Shown in pieces: positions 7,077 through 16,792 of a DNA stretch of 32,191 nucleotides. Every line of letters begins with the position of its first letter. The stretch's first letter is position 1. Source of the DNA: Paludibacteraceae bacterium (GTDB lineage: Bacteria > Bacteroidota > Bacteroidia > Bacteroidales > Paludibacteraceae); NCBI GenBank assembly GCA_016938015.1, contig JAFGVL010000081.1, positions 1 to 32,191 of the forward strand, given 5' to 3'. A program made the translations under genes and the position numbers. Under the pieces are notes generated by a model. That model worked only from the letters and a program-made list of their open reading frames with translations. It searched no databases and had not been told where the DNA came from.

Positions 7077-8939
7077 TTAGTACGAGCGAATATCTTTTCC
7101 TTCTATATAATTAATGTAGGCATTATTAACTACTCGATTTCCACCGGCAGTAGGGTAATTGCCCGAAAAATACCAATCGCCCGTATTATTGGGGCAGGCT
7201 TGGTGTAGGCTTTCAAGATCTTGAAAAACAATTTCTACCTTTGCGTGTATTCCTTTTGGTGTAAGCATTTCTGCTATCTTAGCAGAAATTTGTTCGTTGG
7301 TAAACGGGTGGTATATTTCTCGCACATAGTTAACCAACTGTTCTTTAGGAAGTGCTTGTTGTGCTTTACATTTATTGTACACTTCGTTAATTATATGCTT
7401 GTTTCCTGTTTCGTTTAACAACTCGATGGTTGCTTTAAAGGCAATGAACTCACTCATGCGAGACATGTCGATACCATAACAATCGGGGTAGCGTATTTGA
7501 GGCGAAGAAGATACAATTACAATTTTTTTAGGCCCTAAGCGGTCAAGAATTTTGATAATGCTTTGTTTTAGGGTAGTGCCTCTTACAATTGAATCGTCGA
7601 TAACCACTAAATTATCTTTTCCTTGTACAATAGAACCGTAGGTAACATCGTAAACATGTGCAGCAAGGTCGTTTCTACCGGAATCTTGTGCAATAAAGGT
7701 ACGCAGTTTAATGTCTTTTAACGCCACTTTTTCAATGCGTGGACGTTTATTTAAAATGCGAATAATTTCATCTGTAGAGAGAGAATCTTTATTGTCGTGT
7801 ATAAATTTCTTTTTTTCTTCTATCATATTATTTTGCAGGCCTTTAAACATTCCGTAGAAAGCGATTTCTGCAGTGTTAGGGATAAATGAGAATACGGTAT
7901 TATCCAAATCATTATCGATAGATTTTAAGATGCGAGGGGTAAGCAGTTCTCCTAATTTTTTTCGTTCGGAATAGATATCTTGATCGCTTCCACGCGAAAA
8001 ATAAATGCGTTCGAAAGAGCAGGGCGTTACTTTTTCGGGTCTACGAATCTGTTCCAAAATGATTCGTCCGTCTTTTTTAATAATCAAAGCTTCTCCCGGA
8101 TTGATTTCGTGAACAGATTCTATGGGGATATTTAAAGTGGTTTGTATTACAGGGCGTTCGCTGGCGGCAATTACAATCTCATCATCGGCGTAATAAAATG
8201 CGGGACGAATGCCCCAGGGGTCGCGAAAAACAAACGAATCGCCATGACCTAAAATGCCACAAATAGTATAACCACCGTCCCACGAAGCAGAAGAGCGACG
8301 AATGATGTTGCCGATATTTAAAGAGCTTTCAATTTTTTCGGTAAGATGTTCGGTTGTTTTGCCAAACTCTTGGTAGGCATGTTCTACTTCTCGTTCCAAA
8401 AAATGCCCCATTTGTTCTAACATAATAAAGGTATCGCCATAGTCACGCGGATGCTGTCCTTGCGACACTAATTTATCAAAAACCTCATCTACATTGGTCA
8501 GATTAAAATTTCCGGCAAGTATCAGGTTGTTCGATTTCCAATTATTTCGACGAAGAAAAGGGTGTACATACGATATGCCATCTCTGCCGGTGGTACTGTA
8601 TCGCAAATGACCAAGATACACTTCGCCTGCAAACGGCAAGTTTTCTTTTGCCCAATTGGGGTCCGAAATAAGGTTTTCGTTATACTTGGAGTAGGTGGAA
8701 TTAACTTTTGAAAAAAGTTGGTCGATGGCATCGGCGCCTAGTGCCCTTTCGCGCGAAATATATTCTTTACCGGGTTCAACATTGAGTTTTACGGAAGCAA
8801 TACCGGCACCTTCTTGTCCTCGGTTGTGTTGCTTTTCCATCAATAAATACAGTTTTTGAAAACCATATTGCCAAGTGCCGTATTTTACTTGGTAATACTC
8901 AAGTGGCTTTAAGAGCCTAACCATTGCTATTCCGCACAT
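7077..8939 (-). CDS. PurF-type glutamine amidotransferase / phosphoribosyltransferase, long form
   Basis: A class II glutamine amidotransferase fused to a phosphoribosyltransferase, as in amidophosphoribosyltransferase (first step of purine synthesis: PRPP plus glutamine to phosphoribosylamine). The start at 8939 gives MCGI, placing the nucleophile at Cys2. Other visible features are HNRGQEGAG (38-46), HLRYSTTG (111-118), DPWGIRPAF (240-248), and the PRPP loop VVIDDSIVRGTT (445-456). It is 620 residues, over 100 longer than typical PurF. The extra length lies partly in a charged segment around 365-410 between the glutaminase and PRPP parts. Many Bacteroidota carry a second, long PurF-like protein of this kind. 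Whether it is the purine enzyme or a paralogue cannot be decided here. Confidence 0.85.
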   Translation of the reverse strand: MCGIAMVRLLKPLEYYQVKYGTWQYGFQKLYLLMEKQHNRGQEGAGIASVKLNVEPGKEYISRERALGADAIDQLFSKVNSTYSKYNENLISDPNWAKENLPFAGEVYLGHLRYSTTGRDGISYVHPFLRRNNWKSNNLILAGNFNLTNVDEVFDKLVSQGQHPRDYGDTFIMLEQMGHFLEREVEHAYQEFGKTTEHLTEKIESSLNIGNIIRRSSASWDGGYTICGILGHGDSFVFRDPWGIRPAFYYADDEIVIAASERPVIQTTLNIPIESVHEINPGEALIIKKDGRIILEQIRRPEKVTPCSFERIYFSRGSDQDIYSERKKLGELLTPRILKSIDNDLDNTVFSFIPNTAEIAFYGMFKGLQNNMIEEKKKFIHDNKDSLSTDEIIRILNKRPRIEKVALKDIKLRTFIAQDSGRNDLAAHVYDVTYGSIVQGKDNLVVIDDSIVRGTTLKQSIIKILDRLGPKKIVIVSSSPQIRYPDCYGIDMSRMSEFIAFKATIELLNETGNKHIINEVYNKCKAQQALPKEQLVNYVREIYHPFTNEQISAKIAEMLTPKGIHAKVEIVFQDLESLHQACPNNTGDWYFSGNYPTAGGNRVVNNAYINYIEGKDIRSY

Positions 8940-9197
8940 AAAAAAGCGTATTTGTTATCGGTTGATTGGAGGTAAAATAACGAAAAATAAAATTACAACT
9001 AGTTTTTATTCAAGTTAAACCGTTGTGTGCATTATATCTTTTTTTGGATTTCAGATTTACATTAGTAGTAATACTTGCCAAAAATAAGAACAAAGAGAAA
9101 CTGTTCTCTTTAAAAATAAATCAAAATGATAAAATTTTGCCGCATCAAAATTAATAAAAAGCAACGTAATTGCAATCTTAAAAAAAGTTTTTCTAAT

Positions 9198-11123
9198 TTA
9201 TAACTTTTCTACCTCGTCCAACCACATTTTGGCAGAAGCATCGCTTGGCATACGCCAATCGCCTCGTGGAGAAAGATTTATGGAGCCCACTTTAGGTCCG
9301 TCGGGCATGCAGGAGCGTTTAAATTGTTGACTGAAAAAGCGTTTGATAAATACCTTGAGCCATTTTTTGAGGGCTGCTTCATCGTACTTGCCACGAAATG
9401 CGTGCTTGGCTAAAAAGAAAATTTTTGCCGGACGAAACCCAAAGCGTAACATATAATACAAGTAGAAGTCGTGTAACTCATACGGGCCTACTAAGTCTTC
9501 GGTTTTTTGAGCAATATTGCCTTTGTTATCGGTAGGCAATAACTCAGGACTAACAGGAGTATCAATCACATCCAACAGTGTTTTTTTTGCCGCTTGCTCT
9601 ATTTTATTATCGGCTACCCATTTTACCAGATATCGCACCAATGTTTTGGGGATGCCTGTATTTACGGCATACATACTCATATGGTCGCCGTTGTAGGTAG
9701 CCCATCCTAAGGCTAGTTCCGACATATCTCCAGTGCCAATAACCAAGGCATTTTGCTGATTGGCAAGGTCCATAAGGATTTGGGTACGCTCGCGTGCTTG
9801 AACATTTTCGTAGGTAATGTCCAACTCGCCTTGGTGATTTATATCTTTAAAATGCTGGTTGCATGCTTCAATGATGCTTATTTCTTGCAGCGATACACCA
9901 AGGGTTGTAATCAGTTCAATAGCATTATTGTACGTTCTTTCTGAAGTGCCAAAGCCGGGCATGGTAATGCCTTGAATGTTTTTTCGGTTAATACCCAATT
10001 TATCGCATGTTTTTACGCAAACCAACAAAGCCAGTGTAGAATCTAAACCTCCGGAAATGCCAATTACTAATTTATCAATCCCTGTGTGATGTAAACGTGT
10101 AGCCAAGGCATTTACTTGGATATTAAAAATCTCGTGGCAACGGTCGTTTAACTCCAAACCGGTTGGGATAAATGGAAACGGGAATACGTCGCGGTTTAAT
10201 ACAAAGCGTTTGTAAATAGGCATTTCGAATGCCACTGTTCTAAAATTATAGTCGCCTTTTTGAGTGGATAAGCCTTGCATAAAGCCACTGTTTTTTTGCC
10301 GATCGATGCTGAGGCGTTCTATATCAATATCGTTAATTACTAATTGTTCTTTAAGTGAGAAGCGTTCGTTTTCGGCAAGAATAGTTCCGTTTTCACATAC
10401 AATGGCGTTGCCGGAAAAAAGCAAGTCGGTGCTCGATTCGCCAAAACCGGAAGATACATACACATAACCCGCCATACAACGTGCTGATTGTTGTGTAATA
10501 AGCTGTTTGCGGTAGGTATGTTTACCAATCAGTTCGTTCGAAGCAGAGAGGTTAAATAGCAATTGAGACCCCGCCAAAGCATGGTAACTGCTTGGTGGCA
10601 GGGGAGTCCAAAAATCTTCGCAAATTTCAACAGAAAAAGTAAGCGTATCGTTACTAAAAAGAATATCGTTACCTAATGGAACTCGTTGTCCGCAGATAAA
10701 CAATTCTTTTCGAACGGCATCTTGAGCCGAAGAGAACCAACGTGATTCGTAAAATTCGTTGTAAGAAGCCAAGTAGTTTTTAGGAACAATGCCCAATAAC
10801 TTTCCCCACTGAAATACCGCTGCCGAGTTAAATAATTGGTTTCTTGATTTTACCGGTAAGCCAACAATACATATAATGGAGTCATTCTTTGTAGCTTCCA
10901 ATAAATCGCTTAAACTTTTTTCGGCTTCATCAAGCAACAGCTGATTATGGAATAAATCGGCACAAGTATAAGCGGTAATGGCTAATTCAGGGAAACAGAT
11001 TAGTTGTACTTCTTCCTTTACAGCCTGTTTAATCAAGCCTAATATGCTTGCTGTATTCGATTTGCAATCGGCCACTTTTACCGAAGGGATGGCTCCTGCT
11101 ACTTTTATAAATCCGTGGTTCAT
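9198..11123 (-). CDS. nadE: Glutamine-dependent NAD+ synthetase
   Basis: The last step of NAD+ synthesis, amidating nicotinate adenine dinucleotide with ammonia from glutamine. The 641-residue protein has two domains. An N-terminal nitrilase-type glutaminase (about 5-290) shows the triad Glu46 (CFPELAIT), Lys115 (VPKNY) and Cys168 (EICEDFW). A C-terminal synthetase (about 330-641) carries the ATP-binding loop SGGLDS (357-362) and GTGDMSELALGW. The length fits the long glutamine-dependent class rather than the short ammonia-dependent NadE. Start at 11123 gives MNHGFIKVAG and leaves 39 nt to the upstream DUF4139 gene on the same strand, so they could be cotranscribed, although no functional link is known. 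Confidence 0.95.
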   Translation of the reverse strand: MNHGFIKVAGAIPSVKVADCKSNTASILGLIKQAVKEEVQLICFPELAITAYTCADLFHNQLLLDEAEKSLSDLLEATKNDSIICIVGLPVKSRNQLFNSAAVFQWGKLLGIVPKNYLASYNEFYESRWFSSAQDAVRKELFICGQRVPLGNDILFSNDTLTFSVEICEDFWTPLPPSSYHALAGSQLLFNLSASNELIGKHTYRKQLITQQSARCMAGYVYVSSGFGESSTDLLFSGNAIVCENGTILAENERFSLKEQLVINDIDIERLSIDRQKNSGFMQGLSTQKGDYNFRTVAFEMPIYKRFVLNRDVFPFPFIPTGLELNDRCHEIFNIQVNALATRLHHTGIDKLVIGISGGLDSTLALLVCVKTCDKLGINRKNIQGITMPGFGTSERTYNNAIELITTLGVSLQEISIIEACNQHFKDINHQGELDITYENVQARERTQILMDLANQQNALVIGTGDMSELALGWATYNGDHMSMYAVNTGIPKTLVRYLVKWVADNKIEQAAKKTLLDVIDTPVSPELLPTDNKGNIAQKTEDLVGPYELHDFYLYYMLRFGFRPAKIFFLAKHAFRGKYDEAALKKWLKVFIKRFFSQQFKRSCMPDGPKVGSINLSPRGDWRMPSDASAKMWLDEVEKL

Positions 11124-11162
11124 AACTAGTTATTAATAGGGATGTAAAGATACACAATTTAT

Positions 11163-12788
11163 CTAGTCCGTTATCACAATTTTCCCTTTCGGATACTGTA
11201 CCAAATATTTCAGAATAATCTCTTTATTTTGTTTTGGTGCTAATTCCACTTTCCACTCAATTTCACCCGTTTCTTTGTTCCATTTTCCGCCTGAAAGTTC
11301 GATTCCTTCTACCTTAATTTCTTCGTTCTTAGAAAGTGGAAGTTGGTCTAATATGCGAATTGTTACTTTCTCTTCTTTGTTGTTTTTTACGGTAATTTTC
11401 CAGCCCAATTGTTCTTTTTTGGTATTACCGAAAAATGATTTGCTGTTAAATTCTTTGATTTTATCGCGTTTGATAGATAAGCCTTGGTCTGCACCAAAAG
11501 ATACATCCAGCGTGTCGTTAAACTGTTGTGTGTTGATAGAAGAGGTGCCTACAAAAGCATTTTCAAAATACAGGTTTACCTCTCCGCTTTGTAAGCCCAA
11601 ACTAAACCAGTCTGTAATTTTACCCATTAAATAAACTTTGTCCGAAAGTTTGGGGATACTTTTATATTCATAGGTACAAGGAATTTCTGTTTCACGAAAA
11701 CGAATTAGGTTCGGTTTCCCTTCCGATTTTACCGATTGGGGCTCCTCTACCTCAAAGCTTACGGAGGTTTGTTTTTGCGAAATTTGGGTTTCAGGGATAG
11801 AAACATCCATACCGTTAATTTTATCGTTTAGTTGGCTTGAAGCCACACCATAACCCATTACTACCATTTCGTCCGGTTCCATATTAACAGCACTTTTGGC
11901 TTTCCGATAAACCGGTTGAGGAGCCGGATTGTAGTAATTTAGATAGAACGGATAAAGTGTAGGAACCAGTGTTGATTGTTGCGTTTGAGCAGTAGAAAGG
12001 CTTAGCTTGACGTTTTTCCAATCCTCGCCCGTATTTTGTTGGATATTGGCTTTGTACGAAAGGTTTAACGGTTTTTCAATACTTTCAAAACGGATATCGT
12101 AGGTTGGGTACCACGAAGCATTGTCCACTAAATACGATAGTTTAACGGTAGCCATTCGTTCTACTTTCGAGTTGACAAGTACCGTAATAATGCCAGTGGG
12201 TTGTTGCGTATTGCTGGTAATTTCTGCCATCTGTTTGTTGTAAATAGTTAGAGAGTCTCGAAGGGAGCGTAATTTTCTGTTATTTTGAAGTGTTTCTGTA
12301 CGAATACCTTCAATAGCACTTAAATAATAAGCACTTATGTTTTTAAAACTTTCGGGCGTAAGAGCAGTTTTATCGTTTAGTTTTTGGTTAGATTGAAAAT
12401 ACTCTGTTTTTTGCTTCAAAAGCAATTCTTTGTTTTCAGCTTCTTCAATTTCTAATTTAGTGGCTTTTATTTTTTCGTTTAACTTGTTTGTACGTTGGTT
12501 TACTTTACCAACATTTATATAATCCAACTCGTAATTTACATTTAAAATGGTAAACGAGCCGTCTCCATCTACACGAATGCTTTCTTTGCGAATATTGGGA
12601 GATAATCCGGTAAATTTTAACAACAATTTATCGGCATACAAATTAACTTTTGCTTCCCGATACGCTTGTGCCTCGTAAGGAAATACGACCACTTTTTTCA
12701 GTTCCGATGAAATTTCTTTTTCAGTTTGTGCCGAAATACTTACCAGTGCCAATGAGGAGGCTAGTAGAGATACTAAAGTTTTTTTCAT
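11163..12788 (-). CDS. DUF4139 / mucoidy-inhibitor-A-like exported protein
   Basis: A 541-residue exported protein with a signal peptide (1-20, ending SISA). The order is an N-terminal DUF4140-like domain (about 30-130), a helical coiled-coil-like stretch rich in Lys/Glu (95-190), then a DUF4139 beta-rich domain (about 215-541) with WYPTYDIRF and GEDWKNVKLSLST and a typical WKVELAPKQNKEI end. Function is not established for the family; the MuiA name comes from distant relatives. An insertion in the DUF4139 domain (about 290-335) contains DEMVVMGYGV, which resembles the start of the SusC/TonB-dependent receptor plug. The neighbours nadE and dnaG give no pathway hint. Confidence 0.8.
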   Translation of the reverse strand: MKKTLVSLLASSLALVSISAQTEKEISSELKKVVVFPYEAQAYREAKVNLYADKLLLKFTGLSPNIRKESIRVDGDGSFTILNVNYELDYINVGKVNQRTNKLNEKIKATKLEIEEAENKELLLKQKTEYFQSNQKLNDKTALTPESFKNISAYYLSAIEGIRTETLQNNRKLRSLRDSLTIYNKQMAEITSNTQQPTGIITVLVNSKVERMATVKLSYLVDNASWYPTYDIRFESIEKPLNLSYKANIQQNTGEDWKNVKLSLSTAQTQQSTLVPTLYPFYLNYYNPAPQPVYRKAKSAVNMEPDEMVVMGYGVASSQLNDKINGMDVSIPETQISQKQTSVSFEVEEPQSVKSEGKPNLIRFRETEIPCTYEYKSIPKLSDKVYLMGKITDWFSLGLQSGEVNLYFENAFVGTSSINTQQFNDTLDVSFGADQGLSIKRDKIKEFNSKSFFGNTKKEQLGWKITVKNNKEEKVTIRILDQLPLSKNEEIKVEGIELSGGKWNKETGEIEWKVELAPKQNKEIILKYLVQYPKGKIVITD

Positions 12789-12848
12789 TATGGCTGTTTT
12801 TTGGTTACACTAGATAGATGCAATTTGCATAAAAAGTTGGCAGTTTTT

Positions 12849-14798
12849 TTAAAATTTTATAATTATTCTTTCTCCGAGTTCTTTAGATAGGGCTTTTTTA
12901 ACTTCGTTTAATGCGTTAAGTTCATGCATCAATTCGTCCATACGAGTAGCATTTTTTTCATCGTTGGCTATTTTCATTTCTTGCATTTTTTCGGATATCC
13001 TGTGTAGAATAATTTTGTTCTTAAATTCGTATACTGCTTTGGGCACCAAGTGGTGTAAATGGTCGGTTTCTTTATCTAACTGTTTGGCTTGAGTGGCGCT
13101 TAAGGTGTATTTATCGGTGGCAAGGTTCAAAGCCAGCTGACTTATAGCCGGATTTGGATGCTTTAAAAAATGGTTTTCGGCTTTAAAATCAGGGTGGTGC
13201 AATTGGTTTTTTGCATTTTCGAGTAATAAAGCATGCAGTGGGTTGTATAAAGACAGCTCGTCCGCTTCCAATTCGTTGCAAATATAGGCTATAACTGTTG
13301 GGTTGTTTTCTGTTGTTGCCTCCGTTTTTTTTGGGAATAAGTTTAGTTCTCCGTAGCGAACAACATAACGTAATAAATTTAATTCTTGTTGGTCGAAGTT
13401 ATTTTCAACAGTTTGTGTTGTGTTTATAGGTATATTTTCCTGTGGAAAATGTTTTTTCTCTTTATAGGCTAATCCAAGTTCTTTTTCTCGGGCATCTCTT
13501 TTTAGTTTGTTTATTTCGTTGTACAACACATTTTCGTTGATGCTCATTAAAATGCTACATTCTTTTATGTAAACAGAACGAATAATATTATCCGGAATAA
13601 CTGAGATGCTACGTACAATATCGGTAATTAAATGAGCACGTTTAATCGGGTCGTTACCAGCATCTTCAAGTAAGAGCTTTGCTTTAAAGCTGATAAAGTC
13701 GAGGCTGTTTTGTTCGATGTAAGCAATAAAATCGGAGGCGTTTTGTTTTTTGGCAAACGAGTCGGGGTCTTCGCCCTCGGGTAATAAGACTACTTTTACG
13801 TTCATGCCTTCTTCCAACAACATATCAATGCCTCGAATAGAGGCTTTTATTCCTGCGGCATCGCCATCGTAAATAACAGTAATGTTGGGAGTAAAACGGT
13901 GAATGAGCTTTATTTGTCCTTGTGTGAGCGATGTGCCCGATGAGGCTACCACATTTTCAATACCCGATTGATGCATCGAAATAACATCGGTATAGCCTTC
14001 TACTAAAAAGCAGCGGTCATTTTTAACTATGGCTTGTTTGGCAAAAAATATTCCGTATAATTCGTTACTTTTATGGTACACTTCTGATTCGGGCGAATTA
14101 AGGTACTTCGCCATTTTATCGTCTTTTTTCAGAATACGACCACCAAAAGCCACAATTTTACCTGAAATAGAATGTACCGGAAATAGAACCCTTCCACGAA
14201 AACGATCGGCTAACGAGTTGCCTGTTTCGCTTTCGAGCGTTAATCCGGTTTTTACTAAATATTCTTTTTTATAGCCTTGTTTTATAGCTTCTTGGGTAAA
14301 CGCATCGCGTTGGTCGAGGCTATATCCTAATTGAAATTTTTTAATGATAGCCTCGCTAAAACCTCGCTCTTTGAAATAACTTAGTCCGATTGATTTGCCA
14401 TCAATATGTTCATGCAGTAAGGTAGAAAAATATTTTTGAGCATAGGCATTTACTACCAACATACTTTCGCGGTCGTTTTGGGTAGCCAGTTGTTCTGCAG
14501 TCATTTCTTTTTCAACTACCTCTATATTGTATTTTTTAGCAAGGTGTTTAAGAGCTTCGTAGTAATTGAGTTGCTCTATTTCCATGATAAAATTAACGGC
14601 ATTGCCTCCTTTGCCGCAACCAAAACATTTACAGATTCCTTTGGCGGGCGATACTGTAAACGAAGGTGTTTTTTCGTTGTGAAATGGGCACAGACCAATT
14701 AAGTTAACGCCTCTTTTTCGGAGGGTAACATAATCTGAAACAACTTGTTCTATTTGCGCTGCTTCAATAATTCGGTCTATGGTGGCTAAGTCAATCAC
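12849..14798 (-). CDS. dnaG: DNA primase DnaG
   Basis: Synthesises RNA primers for DNA replication together with the replicative helicase. The 649-residue protein shows an N-terminal zinc-binding domain with CPFH (Cys37, His40) and CxxC (Cys58, Cys61), a central RNA polymerase domain starting near 120, and a TOPRIM core with Glu267 in VEGYTD and YDGDAAG (Asp311, Asp313). The C-terminal helicase-interacting part (from about 450) is poorly conserved, as usual. Start at 14798 gives MIDLATIDRIIEAA, the expected N-terminus. It is not in the rpsU-dnaG-rpoD arrangement. It is divergent from the cation transporter gene at 14968. Confidence 0.97.
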   Translation of the reverse strand: MIDLATIDRIIEAAQIEQVVSDYVTLRKRGVNLIGLCPFHNEKTPSFTVSPAKGICKCFGCGKGGNAVNFIMEIEQLNYYEALKHLAKKYNIEVVEKEMTAEQLATQNDRESMLVVNAYAQKYFSTLLHEHIDGKSIGLSYFKERGFSEAIIKKFQLGYSLDQRDAFTQEAIKQGYKKEYLVKTGLTLESETGNSLADRFRGRVLFPVHSISGKIVAFGGRILKKDDKMAKYLNSPESEVYHKSNELYGIFFAKQAIVKNDRCFLVEGYTDVISMHQSGIENVVASSGTSLTQGQIKLIHRFTPNITVIYDGDAAGIKASIRGIDMLLEEGMNVKVVLLPEGEDPDSFAKKQNASDFIAYIEQNSLDFISFKAKLLLEDAGNDPIKRAHLITDIVRSISVIPDNIIRSVYIKECSILMSINENVLYNEINKLKRDAREKELGLAYKEKKHFPQENIPINTTQTVENNFDQQELNLLRYVVRYGELNLFPKKTEATTENNPTVIAYICNELEADELSLYNPLHALLLENAKNQLHHPDFKAENHFLKHPNPAISQLALNLATDKYTLSATQAKQLDKETDHLHHLVPKAVYEFKNKIILHRISEKMQEMKIANDEKNATRMDELMHELNALNEVKKALSKELGERIIIKF

Positions 14799-14917
14799 TC
14801 TTTTTGAAATGAACTACGAAGATATAAAAAAATGTAGGTAGAATGAAGGAATACGGCAGGAGTTATACACAAGATATAAAGAAAAGAATTTGATAGAATG
14901 ATAGCATGTGCTTTCTT

Positions 14918-14948
14918 TTTGTTTCTTGCCAACTTTTACATAGCTTTA
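14918..14948 (+). promoter_or_regulatory. Possible promoter of the cation transporter operon
   Basis: A TTTG box (14918-14921) is followed after 19 nt by TAGCTTTA (14941-14948), one base off the TAnnTTTG consensus. The ATG of the transporter lies about 20 nt further on. Spacing is good, so this is a reasonable candidate. Confidence 0.45.
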
Positions 14949-14967
14949 CATGGATAAAAATTAAACG

Positions 14968-15966
14968 ATGGAGATTCAGGATTCGGAAATTAAACTTACC
15001 GTACAAAAGCGTATTGTAGCTGTTTCGGTACTTATTTTTGTAGGAAAACTTATTGCGTTTTATGTCACTAATTCCGTAGGGATATTAACCGATGCGTTGG
15101 AGAGCATTGTAAATGTGTTAACGGGTTTTCTTACCGTTTACAGTATCAGTGTGTCGTTAAAACCTAAAGACGCCGACCATCCTTTTGGTCACGGAAAAGT
15201 TGAATCGCTTTCTGCTTCTGTAGAAGGTTTTTTGATTTTTTTAGCCGGCATTATTATCATTTTTGAAGCAGTAAAACGCTTGTTTATACCTAGTGAAATT
15301 CAGGAATTGGGGGTAGGTATTTTTATTGTAGCAGCCGGAGGAGTACTAAATTATTTGTTAGGTATGTATAGTATTAGAACCGGCAAAAAGCACAATTCCA
15401 TCGCATTAGTAGCCGGAGGGAAACACTTGCATTCCGATTTTTATTCAACAATAGGTTTGGTAATTGGTTTGATACTTTTGTGGATAACAAAAATTGTGTG
15501 GTTGGATAGTGTAATTGCTATAATTTTTGGAGGAATTATTATTTATACAGGTTTTAAAATTTTAAAAGAAACAACTTCTAATTTAATGGATCGGGCTGAT
15601 TTTAAAATTGTGGAAGAACTAACCAATATATTGTGGAAAAATAAACAGGAAAATTGGGTGGAAATGCACAACCTAAAGTTATTGAAATATGGCGACAGGT
15701 ATCATATTGATTGTGATTTAGTAGTGCCTTGGTATTTAAATATCAAGGAAGCACACAAAGAAGGCGATAAGCTTAAAGAAGTTATTTTAGAAAATTACCA
15801 CGAATCGATAGATTTTACAGTGCATATGGATGCTTGTTTTCCCGACATGTGCCATCAATGTGCTAAAAAAGATTGTTTGCACCGACAATTTCCTTATACT
15901 GACGAGGATGTGTGGACAGTGGAAATTGTTACTGCAAAGAGAAGTGTGCATTCACCCTCCTCCTAA
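14968..15966 (+). CDS. Cation diffusion facilitator (CDF) transporter with Cys/His-rich tail
   Basis: An inner-membrane divalent-metal/proton antiporter of the CDF family, 332 residues. It has about six membrane segments in the first 210 residues, the DHPFGHGK loop motif (70-77), and a HxxxD metal site in the fifth helix (His153, Asp157 in KHLHSDF). The first-half site reads TDALESIVN, with Glu45 and Asn49 in place of the more common His/Asp pair. The cytosolic C-terminal domain (about 210-295) continues into a tail with DACFPDMCHQCAKKDCLH (four Cys and two His), which could bind a soft metal. The substrate cannot be read from sequence. The gene is first in a likely operon; the next gene starts 16 nt after its stop. 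Confidence 0.9.
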   Translation: MEIQDSEIKLTVQKRIVAVSVLIFVGKLIAFYVTNSVGILTDALESIVNVLTGFLTVYSISVSLKPKDADHPFGHGKVESLSASVEGFLIFLAGIIIIFEAVKRLFIPSEIQELGVGIFIVAAGGVLNYLLGMYSIRTGKKHNSIALVAGGKHLHSDFYSTIGLVIGLILLWITKIVWLDSVIAIIFGGIIIYTGFKILKETTSNLMDRADFKIVEELTNILWKNKQENWVEMHNLKLLKYGDRYHIDCDLVVPWYLNIKEAHKEGDKLKEVILENYHESIDFTVHMDACFPDMCHQCAKKDCLHRQFPYTDEDVWTVEIVTAKRSVHSPSS

Positions 15967-15982
15967 TTCTAAAGATTGATTG

Positions 15983-16792
15983 ATGAGATTAAATTTTTTT
16001 ATAGCAAGTTTAACTGCTTTGTTTACATTGGTTTCTTGTGAAAAACAATCGTTAGAGACAACTTACTTTTGCCCCCAAATCGGACAAACTTTCGAATGGC
16101 GCTTAGATAGTATTGGTTTGGATGAAGTGAAAGATTATCATTGTGCTATCATAGATATTGATGCCTTCTCTGCCAGCAAGGAGTTGGTGGATGCTTTTCA
16201 CAAACAAGGCATTAAAGTGATTGCTTATGTGTCGGTGGGTACGATAGAGAATTACCGTCCGGATGCAGCATTTCTTCCTGCCGAAGTGATTGGCAACATT
16301 TACCCCGATTGGCCCGACGAAAAATTTCTAAATATTCGTGAAATTGACAAGCTAAAACCGTTTATTCAATCGCGCTTTGATATGATTAAAGCCAAGGGTT
16401 TTGATGGCATCGAACCGGATAATTTGGATGGTATGTACGAAAACAACGGTTTCAATTTAACGCTGGAAGATACCGAAGCTTTTTGTGCATGGATTATTGA
16501 AGAAGCCCATAGCCGTGGTCTCTGCATCGGACAAAAAAATACGGAGGAATTAGTGCCCAATCTTTACACTAAATTCGACTTTGCTTTAACCGAAGATATA
16601 TTTAACACCAATACACAAGGCGATTACAGCTTATATATTTCTGCAGGTAAACCTGTTTTTTCTGCTGAATATACTGATGTGATGAGTCCGACCGAATTTA
16701 GTATAAATGTTTGCCCCAAAGCCAAAGCCTTGCATTATTTTGCTTTTTTAAAACAACGTGATTTAAACCGATGGACCTATGATTGCAATTAA
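15983..16792 (+). CDS. GH114-like putative endo-alpha-1,4-polygalactosaminidase, lipoprotein
   Basis: A 269-residue predicted lipoprotein. The ATG at 15983 is preferred to the in-frame TTG three bases upstream. A leader ends in LVSC (Cys19). The fold looks like a GH114/DUF297 TIM barrel: an early IIDIDAFS strand, VIAYVSVGTIENYRP (about 74-88) and the acidic cluster GFDGIEPDNLDGMY (about 138-151), which carries the likely catalytic acids. Characterised relatives cut galactosamine-containing polymers, so a role in surface or biofilm polysaccharide turnover is possible. The last 14 nt overlap the start of the next gene, suggesting coupled translation. Its place after a metal transporter gene is unexplained. 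Confidence 0.8.
   Translation: MRLNFFIASLTALFTLVSCEKQSLETTYFCPQIGQTFEWRLDSIGLDEVKDYHCAIIDIDAFSASKELVDAFHKQGIKVIAYVSVGTIENYRPDAAFLPAEVIGNIYPDWPDEKFLNIREIDKLKPFIQSRFDMIKAKGFDGIEPDNLDGMYENNGFNLTLEDTEAFCAWIIEEAHSRGLCIGQKNTEELVPNLYTKFDFALTEDIFNTNTQGDYSLYISAGKPVFSAEYTDVMSPTEFSINVCPKAKALHYFAFLKQRDLNRWTYDCN

Noticed and set aside
15980-15982. TTG start for the GH114-like gene
   Set aside because: An ATG follows immediately and gives the same leader.
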